The notes: generated by a model from the letters alone, not told the origin. DNA of 64,000 bases from Topomyia yanbarensis (GCF_030247195.1 NC_080671.1:106875845-106939844); one strand, 5' to 3'; shown: positions 46,602-57,983, counted from the stretch's first letter. Made by a program: numbers and translations.

Positions 46602-48103
46602 CACAGTAGACGGGAACGCCAAAAACGTGAACTTAATTCATTAGATGCCAAACCACCGAATTTATTCACAGGGTGTCTTTGGAGGAATTGTTCGTATGAG
46701 TATTCCCCACAATCTGATAACAATTGAAATTAGGCATGGCTTACTATGATCGAACTAAAAAAAATAACTTTTATACTGACGAGGTAGAAGGTCTTCGACA
46801 AAGTTTTAGAAATGCTCATAATGAAAAATTCTGTTGAAGAACTTGAGCTTGTAGGACTAAAGGTTATCGATTTTTCAGGCGTTTTCTATGGTAATCCCCT
46901 TAAATCTAATTCTTTTAATATAACTTTTTTCAGTGTGACTTTTCGTGCAAACTATGTTCAAGACAAATAACAAATATGTAGATATCAAAAGTACATAATA
47001 TTGTCGAAGACTGTATGTAAAAATACTCATTCGTTTCAAAGTTATTGAAGATTTTTACATTTTTTACACCAACTTCAACTACGTATAAGAAAGAAGAGGT
47101 GCAAATCAAAATGCACGAGCAGGCACTTTTTTCACCGTCAATAAAGGTAAGAAGGTTTGGTGCGTGGCACTCCAGAACCCTATGAATAGGGTAAGCTTAC
47201 TTTATTATGTTTTTTTACCTTTTCCATACAAAAATCAAAATAAATTTTTTTTCGCCTCAATTTTTGAAATTGTTGGTTTGGTTTGGTAATTACAAGTACT
47301 ATTTTCACTTATACCTGAATATTTCAGATTTTATCAACGTGGGAGCCAAAATATAAAGATTTTAATATCATTGAAAATCCCAAACTGATATATACCCAAA
47401 TAGAGATGTCATAATGAATTTAATGCTTACAAAAGGATGTTATACCATTAATTATTAAATTTGTTTGCTGATTTTTGTATGGAAAAAGTAAAAAAAACAT
47501 GATAGTGTAAGCTTACCCTATTCATAGGGTTCTAGAGTGCCACGCACTAAACCTTCTTACCTTTATTGTGCATTGTTTAGGCAGTGAAAAAAAATGCCTG
47601 TTCGTGCATTCTGGGTTTGCACCTTTTTTTATACTTAGTTGAAGTTGGTGTAAAAAAAATGTAAAAATCTTCAATAACTTTGAAACGAATAAGTATATTT
47701 ACATACAGTCTTCGACAATATTATGTAGTTTTGATACCTAAATATTTGTCTTGAACATAGTTTGCACGAAAAGTCACACTGAAAAAAGGTATATTAAAAA
47801 TACTAGATTTAATGGGGTGCCATAGAAAATGTCTTATATATCGATAACCTTTAGTCCTACAAGCTTCAACAAAATTCTTCATTAGGAGCGTTTCCAAAAC
47901 TTTGTCGAAGACACCAACTTTCTACCTGGTTAGCATAAAAAGTATTTTTTTTGTTCGATCACAGTAAGCCATGCCTAATTACAATTTTTATCAGATTATG
48001 GAGAATATTCCGAACAATTCCTCCAAAGACACCCTGTGAATATATTCGATGGTTTGGTCTCTAGTGAATTAAGTTCACGTTTTTGGCGTTTTCGACCACT
48101 GTG
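46602..48103. mobile_element. 1.5-kb fold-back element
   Basis: The halves are inverted copies with the centre near 47350. Shared landmarks: ACGCCAAAAACGTGAACTTA, ACAGGGTGTCTTTGGAGGAA, TTAGGCATGGCTTACT, AGGACTAAAGGTTATCGA, GTCACACTGAAAAA-type, GTAAGCTTACCCTATTCATA and CACGCACYAAACCTTCTTA. Ends are CACAGTAGACGGG and (inverse) CACAGTGGTCGAA. No recognisable protein inside; no clear target duplication. Confidence 0.8.
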
Positions 48104-48459
48104 CTACCCCAATCAAAATATGACTCAACTATCAGATTTAATCGCCAACATTATTGTATCAAAAGTAGCGCTTTTTGTGTTGAAAAGCTTCTTCGAGGTT
48201 TCGAAATTATATGATCTTGGCCGTTAGAAAAGTTTTTGAACATTTATGGCACTTTAAAAGTGTACTTTATATTTGCATTCTTTGGCTTCAGTGACATATT
48301 ATAAAAGAAATTGTAAATGGCATCTGTTAGACTAATTTTGTTCCTGAACTTTAACTAATTTATCGAACTTGAAAGCATTTTAGAAAAATCAACGATTTTC
48401 ATCATAACCAAATTTCTGGCTATGCCTACGGCTACGTTTCTATTTATATGCACAGACAT
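48104..48459. other. No gene recognised
   Basis: AT-rich; probably decayed D2-type repeat, but only weak resemblance could be traced. Confidence 0.4.
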
Positions 48460-48795
48460 GGCGTGAGCTAATTGCTTTGTTCGAAAGTTATTTGCTGAAA
48501 ACATGTTGTGTCTTGACAAAATCACCCATATCTCGGAAAGTAAACAACATATTCAAAAACAAAAATAATAGTGTCAAATTGTCACGTTAGGCCTTTCATT
48601 TGAAACTAGTTTCGTTAAGATCGCTTCAGCCGTTGCTGAGATAATTACATGACAATAGTACACATACATACAGACATTGTCCCAATTTGTCGAGCTGAGT
48701 CAATTGGTATATGAGTGTCGGTTCTCTGGGGCTCGGTAAAAGTTTTCAAAGTTTGAGCGAATTCTACACATTTCTGTTGTAAGAAATGTAAAAAT
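48460..48795 (-). mobile_element. Dispersed repeat D2 copy with intact head hairpin
   Basis: On the minus strand the head reads TTTTTACATTTCTTACAAC and AGAAATGT, a hairpin (48768-48789), then CTCAAACTTTGAAAACTTTT, ACCGAGCCCCAGAGAACCG, ATATACCAATTGACTCAGC, a GTATGT-rich patch, CTCAGCAACGGCTGAAGCG, and TTTCAAATGAAAGGCCTAAC. This is the order seen in D1 at 50601-50830 on the plus strand. Confidence 0.75.
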
Positions 48796-49015
48796 ACATC
48801 AATTTTACGGTCTTACCGCGTGGTGTGGTAAATGCAGTGCGGTTGCGGTAAGCGGTGTGGTTTCGTTGCTTTTCTGCGGTTGCGGTACGGACAATTAATT
48901 TACCGCCCGCATCCGCACCGTGACGAACCCTACCTAGTCAATATAAGGTATTTGAAAATTACTGGAATTAAGTTAAATTAAATGTTCACATTGTTTGAGA
49001 CGATTAAAAGTGTTC

Positions 49016-50101
49016 ATGGCCACAATATTGATATTCGCTGTCGGCTTCTTAATCACTGAGGAAGTGTGGAATTCCAAGTTTGTATTTTTTATGGTAAAAA
49101 TGCTCCATATCGGGTCAACTGGTACGGAAAAAATACAATTAAGGAATAGGATCCCTAGAGATCAGTTCTACTTTTATCAGTCACCATCACCATCAGAATA
49201 GACAATCTCAGATTTTGCATGTCAGGCTTGTATTGTTAGTTTTCAATGTATATATGAGGTGCATGGATACTTATCCTGTTTAGCACTTGATTATGGACGA
49301 CTTATCCTGTTTGGCAGTTGATTGTTCTCAGTAGGTAGGTTTGCAATGTAATGACATGTTTGGAACCGCCCATCAGGTGTTATTCATTTTAATAATCACC
49401 AACGTGAGTAATCACATTGTACCGGCCGATGTACACCGACAATAGAATATCTAACGTTCATCTATTTAATCATCCTTCTCCACCTCCTGCTGCCCTAATG
49501 TCGGTTGTTCTATTCATTGCACATGTAATTTATTATCCCTTTGCGGAGCGTGATTTGAAAGCATTATATTTGATTTGCAAACTTCACAGACCTGTGCAGT
49601 AACAGTAACATATGGTAATGCATAGGGCTGCATCGAAATGGAGTGTAAAATACCAGTACTTTGAGTTGATGTTTGGTGCTCTATGGTGTCAGATGCGACG
49701 GATGCAAAATAGATATGAGCAAAACATATATACAAACCAAGGGTACATATTACAATCCTGTTGTATAGTTTCTACCTTTTGTTTCTATTAGCGCAAAGCC
49801 AATTAATGGACTACTGCAATGATCATAATAAACTGTACAATGTATTCTTCCCAATTGACAATGATGGGTTTCGAATATATGATGCTTGTAAGATGCGAAC
49901 GAGCATAGTATTTTATTGCCAGTACCTACAAGTACAGGATCATAACATTTGTACTGAATTTTCTCTCAAGAAGGTAAGACAATATTCCACAGAATAAAAC
50001 AATGACACTTGTGCTTACTGCACTTCAATGTATTATATAAACCAAATAACATTTTGATCCAGGATTTTCCAACTTGCATAAAAAACATATCAGTAATCTA
50101 G
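49016..50101 (+). CDS. Candidate three-exon gene for a small cysteine-containing secreted-type protein
   Basis: Model from splice signals: exon 1 49016-49121 (ATG; first residues MATILIFAVGFLITEEVWNS look like a signal peptide), donor G|GTACGG; exon 2 49792-49973 after a pyrimidine-rich TTTGTTTCTATTAG acceptor, donor AAG|GTAAGA; an 89-bp intron with acceptor TTTTGATCCAG; exon 3 50063-50101 ending in TAG. Phases agree (1 then 0) and give about 108 residues. Exon 2 holds four cysteines (DYC, DAC, FYC, NIC) and exon 3 a fifth (FPTC). TATAAG lies at 48942-48947, 74 bases before the ATG; only a weak GATAAA (50192) follows. Exon 2 and 3 are better supported than exon 1. I do not recognise the family. 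It could also be a decayed gene. Confidence 0.35.
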
Positions 50102-50600
50102 CACCAGAATTTCAACCACATGAAGAAAGTACAAATTTACTCAAAGCAAAGCTGCTACAGAAACAACTTCCACCTCAAGATCACATGTGACGATAAAGCT
50201 AATCGTTATCCTGTTGACTGAATTGGACGTGGTGTCGTTGGCCTTTTGAGGTGACGCGTGTGTAAATCGAAGTAAAACGCACGTTATAACATCCAATATA
50301 TCCATGAAATATAATCCAACGGCGGCGAGTCAATTTGCTCTGACCCGTTGGGATTGTAAATCCAACAAGTGCTAATTAAATCCGCATGCCGCACCCGCGC
50401 ACGTTCGGTTCAAGTGTTGTTATTCTTCAGCGTAAACAATCAATCTACTTCGGTATTTGCAGTAAAGCAGCGGACGTTGTCTATTTGATGTGTTTGGCGA
50501 AGCAGACAATGGTGGTAATCTATACCTCTGAGGGTATTTATATTCAGCAGCTAGTAAACTGGCGGTGGAAAGGATGGCTGTTTATCTTCGCGAATCGTAC
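50102..50600. other. No gene recognised
   Basis: Would contain the 3' UTR of the preceding candidate gene. The open frame that starts at 50386 runs into repeat D1 and is not called. Confidence 0.45.
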
Positions 50601-51518
50601 TTTTTGCCTTTCTCATATAAAGAAAGGCTATGCAATCACTGTAAAAATCGACTTTTTTACCGAGGCCCGGAGGGCCGAGTGTCATACACCATTCGATTCA
50701 GTTCGTCGAGATCGGCAAATGTCTGTGTGTGTATGTATGTATGTGTGTGTCATTTAAACTCACAATTTTCTCAGAGATGGCTGAACCGATTTTCGCAAAC
50801 TTAATTTCATCTGAAAGGTATAACGCTCCCATAAGCTGCTATTGAATTTTTAGTTGATCCGACTTTCGGTTCCGGAGTTACGGGCTGAAGAGTGCGGTCA
50901 CACAGCAAATTCCCATATAAACTGGTACCACCATGATGTTCAAATGATGAAAAACATATTAAAATTGATGTAACATTACTCTAGTTTGCGGGTCTGGATC
51001 ACTAATGATCAATTAAAGCAGCTTTGACCACATTGGCCACCTATGACGGTTCATGACGCCCCCGGGGAACCCGCCAAGTTCCTAACCTAATATCACACCC
51101 ATTCCCCAACGAATTCTCTACCGATTTTAACAAACTTGATTTCAAATGAAAGATACAGTAATACCATTGACTGCTGCTGAATTTCATTCGGTTCTGACTC
51201 TTGCTTCCGGAGTTACAGGGGTGTTAGTAAGGATACACTGGAATTTCCCATATAAATCGTACAATCGTAATACCTCACAGGCTAAAAACTATTGAAATGG
51301 TCACCAAACTACTTCTAATCGCAGATCTAGATCACTGATTGCCAATCAAACATTCTTTGAATATATTGTCCACTATCAACGATTCCGGAAGTCCGGAATT
51401 CCGGGCATATTCCACAATTAAAGTCACATCGGTTCTTCGGTGATGACTGAACCGATTTTCTCAAACCAAGTCTCAAATGGAAGGAAAAATATGCAGTTGA
51501 GTATTGCGTCACCCCCCC
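50601..51518 (+). mobile_element. Dispersed repeat D1, copy A (left part)
   Basis: Begins TTTTTGCCTTTCT, continues with a loop and AGAAAGGC (hairpin 50606-50628), then ACCGAGGCCCGGAGGGCCGA, ATTCAGTTCGTCGAGATCGG, a GTATGT-rich patch and CTGAACCGATTTTCGCAAAC. From 50770 it is internally repetitive: three units of about 330 bp, each with ACCGATTTT...CAAACTT...TTTCAAATG and a later TCTRGATCACTRAT phrase. Other copies: 60636-61075 and 62505-63440. The copy stops at a C-run where the R1 element begins. The probable far end is at 57999-58163. No coding content; class unknown. Confidence 0.75.
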
Positions 51519-51646
51519 CCCGAGCCCGGTGCTACATCGCGTACTACCCAACTGGTCCCCGGCGGTGGACACAGTCTACACCGTCGGTGAGTTTCCCGGC
51601 GGCGGAATTTCTCCCGAAACCCTATTTGTGGTTCCACTGCGGCGTT

Positions 51647-52506
51647 CTAACCAATGTCGTTACTTTGTTGGTCCCTTCGCCACTTCCTTAGCAGCTCGGA
51701 GAGTATACTCGTAACAACTCTGTTGACAGCGTCCCAGATATGCTCGTTATACCCCTTCGGACTTCGGGGGGGCATTCGAAGACCACGTGTTCCGGTGTCT
51801 CTTGCACGTTCACACACTCCGGGCAAAGGGGTGACGAAGCGTGTCCAAACCGATGTAGGTATTTCCGGAAGCATCCATGCCCGGACAAAAACTGCGTCAG
51901 ATGGAAGTTCACCACTCCATGCTTCCTATGTACCCAAGTAGACACATTTGGAATGAGTCGGTGGGTCAACCTTCCTTTCTCCGCGTAATCCCACTCTTGC
52001 TGCCACTTAGCCAACGAGTCCGCTCGAACCAGTCTCCTTGCATTACGTTCATTTCTTCGCTGGTAGCATTCTACGTCCTCAGCCAGAGTGATGCAGATGG
52101 GAATCATCCCGGCAATTACGCATACCGCCTCCGACGATATCGTTCTGTACGCACTTGCGACACGAACAGCCATTAGGCGAAAAGTGCTTGTCAACTTCGT
52201 CCGGTTCCGCTTTGAGTTCAGCGCAGCAGCCCAGGCCGGTACACCATATCTCAGGATTGAGGATGAGACATTCGCCAGGAGACGTCTCATGCTGCCTCTT
52301 GCCCCTCCGTGATTCGGCATGATCCTTGCCAATGCGCTAGTTGTCCTCGCAGCATTCTCACATACATAGTCGACATGGCAGTTGTAATTCAACCGATCGT
52401 CAACCATCACACCCAGGTGCTTCAGCGCGCGCATCGATGGAATGGATTGTCCCCCGACGCTGATCTCGAGACGCTGGATTTGTTTACGATTGCGATTACG
52501 ATGCAC
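51647..52506 (-). pseudogene. R1 ORF2, C-terminal third
   Basis: A 272-codon frame after the palm: EISVGGQSIPSMRALKHLGV, MVDDRLNYNCHVDYVCE, the thumb and connection region, then LTQFLSGHGCFRKYLHRFGH and a CPEC...ETPEHVVFEC zinc-knuckle-like motif. Near 51760 the frame shifts; the true end continues in another frame as DAVNRVVTSILSELLRKWRR and stops at about 51647. The upstream part of the protein lies at 56141 and beyond, across the CR1 insertion. Confidence 0.9.
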
Positions 52507-52514
52507 GCAAATTA

Positions 52515-53000
52515 AGAAACCTGAACCAGCAAAAACAGGCCGAAAAGGCTAGAAGACGTAAAAAAAGATCGAGGCGAAATAATAATAATAACGTTAATGA
52601 AAAAAACAAAAGCACCACAAATTTTCCTCGACCTGATCAAGAGCAAGCAGCGCGCCACTCACGACAGCCAGTTAATAGTAACCATACGAGTAATACCAAT
52701 CGCAGAATCACATTTAGGGCCGGCAACACCCACTATAACAAAAACCATACGAGTAGTCACTACAACAATAGTTTCCTGCCACCGGATAGAGTGCTTCTTG
52801 CGGCTGCAAAAGATCATTTCTCAGGACCCCCGACGAACTATAGGCCAACAATTCAGTTTCAAAGAGGACCGACATTGAATCCCTATCCAGTGGATGATTT
52901 ACCACGGTCGACGATGCAAATGCACCCAACATCGGAGCGCTTGTCAACAGTTTTGTGTAAGGCGTGCCATTCTCAACATTCGTGTTTTCGACGACATTGA
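52515..53000 (+). pseudogene. CR1 ORF1, C-terminal part
   Basis: One open frame of 161 codons from the truncated end to TGA at 52998-53000. It starts with a basic stretch (KARRRKKRSRR), an Asn run, more Arg/His/Asn-rich low-complexity sequence, and ends with CKACHSQHSCFRRH, a short Cys/His cluster. This fits the nucleic-acid-binding ORF1 product of CR1-type elements, which acts as an RNA chaperone in the retroelement particle. The start is lost by 5' truncation. ORF2 follows in another frame about 80 bases later. Confidence 0.6.
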
Positions 53001-53084
53001 CGCATTCCCTAGAAGAAGGAAATGACGAGGACACCGCAGTTTGCCAAGATTCGACGCCATTTGAACGACAACAAAAAGAGGTAA

Positions 53085-55994
53085 TCTCGATTCCTCAAGT
53101 AGAGTCGTCAGTAGAAATTTTAATTTACTGTCAAAATTTTAATAGAATGAAAAGTGCATCGAAAATGAATGAAATTCACAAGAATATTTTAAGTAGCTCC
53201 TATACAATTATTTTGGCTACAGAAACTAGTTGGGACGAAAGTGTTAGAAGTGAAGAAGTTTTCGGGAACAGCTACAATGTGTTTAGAGCTGACCGAGACA
53301 TTCATATGTCTGAAAAGAAGTCAGGAGGGGGAGTTTTAATAGCAATTACATCAAAATTTAATGCAGAAATCATTACTACAAGGAAATTTAAAGAATTTGA
53401 GCATGTGTGGGTTAAAACCCATCTGGCAGGTGAAACACATATATTTGCCTCTGTGTACTTCCCCCCCAAATAATGCCCGCAAAGATACATTTGAAAAGTT
53501 TTTTCTTATTACCGAAGACATTATAACCAAGCTCCCCCCAGAGGTAAAAGTTCATATTTATGGTGACTTCAATCAACGAAGCATTGACTTCTTTCCAGAC
53601 ACTGAAAATGAAAGCATTCTACTTCCAGTCGTTGGGGATAACGAAACTCTGCAGGCCATATTTGACAAAACTGCAAGTTTAGGACTTAACCAAATTAATC
53701 ATGTTAGAAATCAGCAAAACTGTTATTTAGATTTATTATTCACAAACATTCTTGAAGACTTCTGTGTCACCGAATCAATAACTCCACTATGGAAAAATGA
53801 AGCGTTTCATACAGCAATAGAGTTTTCTGTATTTGTACATGATAACAAAAGACCCGATGACTGCGAGTACGAAGAGGCCTTTCAATTTCAATTGGCAAAT
53901 TTTGACAACATAAAACAAAGACTAAGCAGTATAGATTGGCAAACGTTGTTTAGAAATGAAACAAGTATCGAAAATTCAGTAGACGTCTTTTACACAAAAT
54001 TGTTTGATATAATAGTTGAACAAGTACCACTGAAAAAAATTAGGCGACAAGGCAACACAAAATATCCAGTTTGGTATAACGAGCAAATTAAAAATTTAAA
54101 AAATCGTAAACAAAAGGCCCACAAAAAGTATAAAAAAATCAGAAATGAAAGGAACTTATTTAACTATTTGGACATTTGCGATCAACTAAACCTATCCATT
54201 AAAATAGCATTTGAAGAGTATAACTCAAAAACCGAACTTCAAATAAAATCTTGCCCAAAAAATTTCTTTAATCATGTTAAAAATAATTTAAAATCGGAAA
54301 ACTTCCCTTCAAAAATGAAACTTAAAGAAAATGTCGGTGTCAACGCGGAACAAATCTGCAATCTTTTCGCAACCTTCTTTCAAGACATCTATACCACATT
54401 TTCTGAAGAAGATCGTGATCGCGAATATTTCGGTTTCTTCCCAGAATTCACCACAGACATTGGCGTCAATCATGTCAGTGTGCAAGATATTATGGAGGCT
54501 CTAAACAAACTAGATGCCTCCAAAGGTTCTGGACCTGACGGGATCCCACCCGTATTTATGAAGAACTTAGCGTTGGAACTCACAGCTCCTCTGTTTTGTT
54601 TTTTTAACATGTCGCTTGAATCTGGCATTTTCCCCAATTTATGGAAAAGCTCGTACCTGGTACCCATTTTTAAAAGTGGCAAAAAATCTGATATATGTAA
54701 CTACCGTGGAATTGCCATTATGTCATGTATGCCTAAACTCTTTGAAGCAATCGTTAACGAAAAACTATTCAATCAAATCAAAAACAGAATTACTAACATG
54801 CAGCATGGGTTCTTCAAAGGACGTTCAACTAATACAAATTTACTAGAATTCGTTAACTACTCATTGATTGCAATGGAGAATGGAAACTACACTGAAGCTC
54901 TTTACACGGACTTTAGCAAGGCATTTGATCGTATCGACATACCCTTGCTATTATTCAAACTGAAAAAATTAGGAATTGAATCAGGTCTTCTCAAATGGCT
55001 CGAATCATATTTAACTAACCGTCAACAAATAGTTAGATTTAAAGGGAAGAAATCGAATCCCATTCAAGTCACATCAGGAGTTCCTCAAGGCTCCCATCTA
55101 GGCCCTCTTTTGTTCATTTTATTCGTAAACGACATATCATACATTCTCAAAAACATAAAAGTTCTTATCTATGCCGACGACATGAAGCTCTTTTTAGAAA
55201 TTAGGAACGAACAAGACATAAAGATACTACAGGAAGAAATACATATGTTTTACCTCTGGTGTAACAAAAGCCTTCTGCAACTAAACGTAAAAAAATGTAA
55301 TGCAATAACTTTTAGTAGGAAACGAAATACACCTGACATTTCAATCACTCTAGGAAATCAAGTGGTACAAAAGTGCGAAAGAGTTAAAGATTTGGGAGTC
55401 ATTCTAGATTCAAAATTAACATTCATTGACCATTACAACACAATCATCAATAGAGCAAATAACATGCTTGGATTTATAAAGCGTTTTAGTTACAATTTTA
55501 ATGATCCATATACAATTAAAACATTATACATCTCGTATGTAAGGTCAATACTGGAATATTGTAGCATAGTTTGGTCACCTTTCTCAATCACACATGAAGA
55601 AAGAATAGAATCAGTACAAAGGCAATTTTTATTGTTTGCACTTCGCAAAATAGGTTGGACACGATTTCCTCTCCCATCTTATAAAGCTCGCTGTATGCTC
55701 ATTAACATCCAAACACTAAAAGAGCGCCGAGAATATGCAATGGTTTCATTTCTAAACGATATAATTTCGTGTCGTATTGATTCAGTCGAACTTCTATCTA
55801 AACTTAATTTTTATATACCTTCCCGGCAGTTATGAATCCGAAATACATTTATAACAAACAATTATCGTACAAATTATGCCAAGTTTGGACCATTAAATCA
55901 GATGATGGCAACTTACAACAAGCACTGCGAAGCTATTGACTTAACAATGACAAAAAGCAAATTAAAAAAATATTTCAATTCTATTCGCTTATAA
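53085..55994 (+). pseudogene. CR1 ORF2: endonuclease and reverse transcriptase
   Basis: Encodes the nicking endonuclease and reverse transcriptase for target-primed insertion. Endonuclease: VEILIYCQNFNRMKSASKMN, ATETSWDESV, and YGDFNQRSID. A C-run at 53461-53467 (in TTCCCCCCCAAAT) breaks the frame between ASVYFPP and NNARKDTF; the downstream frame runs 53361-55835. Reverse transcriptase: SGPDGIPPVFMK, QHGFFKGRSTNTNLLEF, YTDFSKAFDRID (about residue 516 of that frame), SGVPQGSHLGPLLF (573), YADDMKLF (603), KDLGVILDSKLTF. A TGA at 55833-55835, probably from CGA, is followed in frame by 53 codons (FITNNYRTNYAKFGPL...) to TAA at 55992-55994. Only these two lesions were seen, so the copy is young. 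The (AAAT)n tail follows. Confidence 0.9.
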
Positions 55995-56140
55995 AGAACA
56001 TCCTAAAGTAGTGCTATGTAAACCAGATAGTGTTTAGTTTAGTTATTAGTATTTTATGTTTTAAGTGTATACTATATTTTATCGTTGTAACAAAACGGTC
56101 TACTCTTGTTTGACGACAATAAATAAATAAATAAATAAAT

Positions 56141-57292
56141 AACCAGCACTACCTCAGTCTTGTGGTGAGCCAGCTGCAACCTGACGTTAACCATCCAGAT
56201 TTCCACGATGCCTATTGTCTCTGCCGTCAGCATCTCCACCTCCTCAAGGGTCTCGCCCGTTATCGTCAGGACAACATCATCTGCAAAGCCGACGATCTCC
56301 ACTCCCCTGGGCAGTTCCAGTGTTAACACTCCGTTGTACATAATATTCCAGAGCGTTGGGCCGAATATGGAGCCCTGAGATACTCCTGCGTTCGCGATGA
56401 CGATGCGGATGGCGTCCACCGTCGATATTCCTTTCCGGAACCCGAACTATCTCTGCGATAGTCCGTTCTCACTTTCAGCGTAGGTCGTCAGCCTGTTGAG
56501 GATGACTCTTTCCAGGAGTTTACCGAGAGTATCCAGCAGGCATATAGGCCGATACGATGCTGGATCTCCTGGTGGTTTCCCTGGTTTTGGCAGTAACACC
56601 AGTTTCTGGATCTTCCATCTATCCGGGAAGATGCCATCGTCCAGGCATTTCTGTAGGACTATCCTGAATTTGTCCGGAAACGCCAGGATCGCAGTCTTCA
56701 GTGCCACGTTGGGGATACCATCCGGTCCGGGAACTTTCTTCGCTTTCAGCCCTTTTGCCACTATAAGGAGCTCGTCGTTGGAAACCCGATTGTCACCTGC
56801 ATTTCCACCATCTGCATCAGCGTACGGTGTAGGCGGCCATGCGGTTGGGTCGTGCTTCGGGAAAAGGCCCTCCACGATAATTTTCAGCTTGTCGCCGCAC
56901 ATTTCGACTGGTGTCATTGGGCCCTTGATCCTGGCCATAACGACACGGTAAGCATTGCCCCAGTGCTTACCGTCTACTTCTCTGCACAGCTCCTTGTAGC
57001 AGGTGGACTTGCTTAGCACTATCTCACGTTTAAAAGCGGCCCTAGCCGCCCGGAATGTTACCTTACACTCTTCTCTGACTGTCTCAGATCTTGCTCTCTG
57101 AACGCGTCTTCTGGCTTTTAAGCAAGTAGCCCGGAGGATGCTTAGTCTTTCGTTCCACCAGTTCGCCGGACGCCGGTAGTTCCTCGGCTCCATTTTCCTC
57201 GGCATCGTTATATCGCATGCCCTAGCTATTGTTTCCGACAGCTCATCGGCACTCGGAATTGGAGTGGCGCTGTCAGCACGAAGTGCTTCCAC
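56141..57292 (-). pseudogene. R1 ORF2, linker and reverse transcriptase part
   Basis: Frame 57292-56447 carries RPANWWNERLSILRATCLKA, KKVPGPDGIPNVALK, PDRWKIQKLVLLPKPGKP and ASYRPICLLDTLGKLLERV. The next frame (56419 down) reads DAIRIVIANAGVSQGSIFGP and then EIVGFADDVVLTITGE, LAHHKTEVVLV. Between IRIVIA and AGVSQGS about 80 residues usual in R1 proteins are missing, including palm motif A with its catalytic aspartate. The FADD box remains. Stops also occur between 57292 and 57497. Confidence 0.9.
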
Positions 57293-57496
57293 AAAAAGGT
57301 CCTTGTCGAATTCCTTTATTTTCTACTTCCGCTCGCCAGTCCTCACTCTCTGCGTCACCGTACGATTTCGCCGACCAATGGTGTAGTGGATGGCTTGGTG
57401 ATCACTATGTGTGTACTGCTCACTAACTCGCCAATTCATGTCATCCATCAGCGACGCGCTGCAGAATGTTACGTCGATGATGGATTCCCGACCGTC

Positions 57497-57983
57497 TTAA
57501 CGGAATGTGCTAGCGGAATCTTCATTGCACAGCTTTACATCCAGCTTCACCAGTGCTTCCAATAGGCTGTAACCTCGAGCGTTGGTCAGCCTGCTACCCC
57601 ACTCCACGGCCCAAGCGTTGAAATCTCCTCCTATAACAACCGGCGTTCGCCCGACTAACGAGTCGGTTAATGCGTCCAGCATCCGGTTGTATTGCTCTGG
57701 TGTCCACCGTGGAGGAGCATAACAGCTACACACGAATACGCCGTTTATCCTGGCGATCACGAAACCTTCGTGTGTGCTGCACCACTTCTTGAACAGGGAA
57801 ACCGCCCATCACTTGGATTGCCGCCATCCCTGCACTATCCACCACCCAGTTACCGTTATCGGGAGGGACACTATACGGCTCTGCAATAATTGCAACGTCG
57901 CACTTCATTTCTGTTGTTGCCTGCCACAACAGTTGCTGTGCAATGTCACAATGATTGAGATTGAGCTGGGTAACCTCCATCAT
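57497..57983 (-). pseudogene. R1 ORF2, endonuclease domain
   Basis: From an ATG at 57983: MMEVTQLNLNHCDIAQQLLW, CDVAIIAEPYSVPP; after a frameshift near 57740, GVFVCSCYAPPRWTPEQYNR, VVIGGDFNAWAVEWGS and a stop at 57497. Reading on past the stop gives GRESIIDVTFCSASL and YTHSDHQAIHYTI, the SDH box of apurinic-type endonucleases, then a further stop before the linker. Catalytic boxes are present but the frame is broken. Confidence 0.85.

Larger units (their letters stand above)
52514..56140 (+). mobile_element. CR1-clade (T1/Q-like) retrotransposon, 5'-truncated, nested in R1
   Basis: Truncated ORF1, complete-length ORF2 with two lesions, a short 3' UTR and an (AAAT)n tail at 56117-56140. Both junctions are readable: removing 52514-56140 joins GCACGCAAAT to AACCAGCAC and restores the R1 reading frame on the minus strand (...EVVLV then ICVHRNRNRK...). 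The 4 bases AAAT at the junction match the tail, so the target duplication cannot be separated from tail sequence. Confidence 0.9.

Noticed and set aside
52513..52531. AACCAGCA as an 8-bp target duplication of the CR1 insertion
   Set aside because: It occurs at both junctions, but the R1 reading frame is restored only if the left junction is after GCACGCAAAT at 52513, so the match is coincidental.
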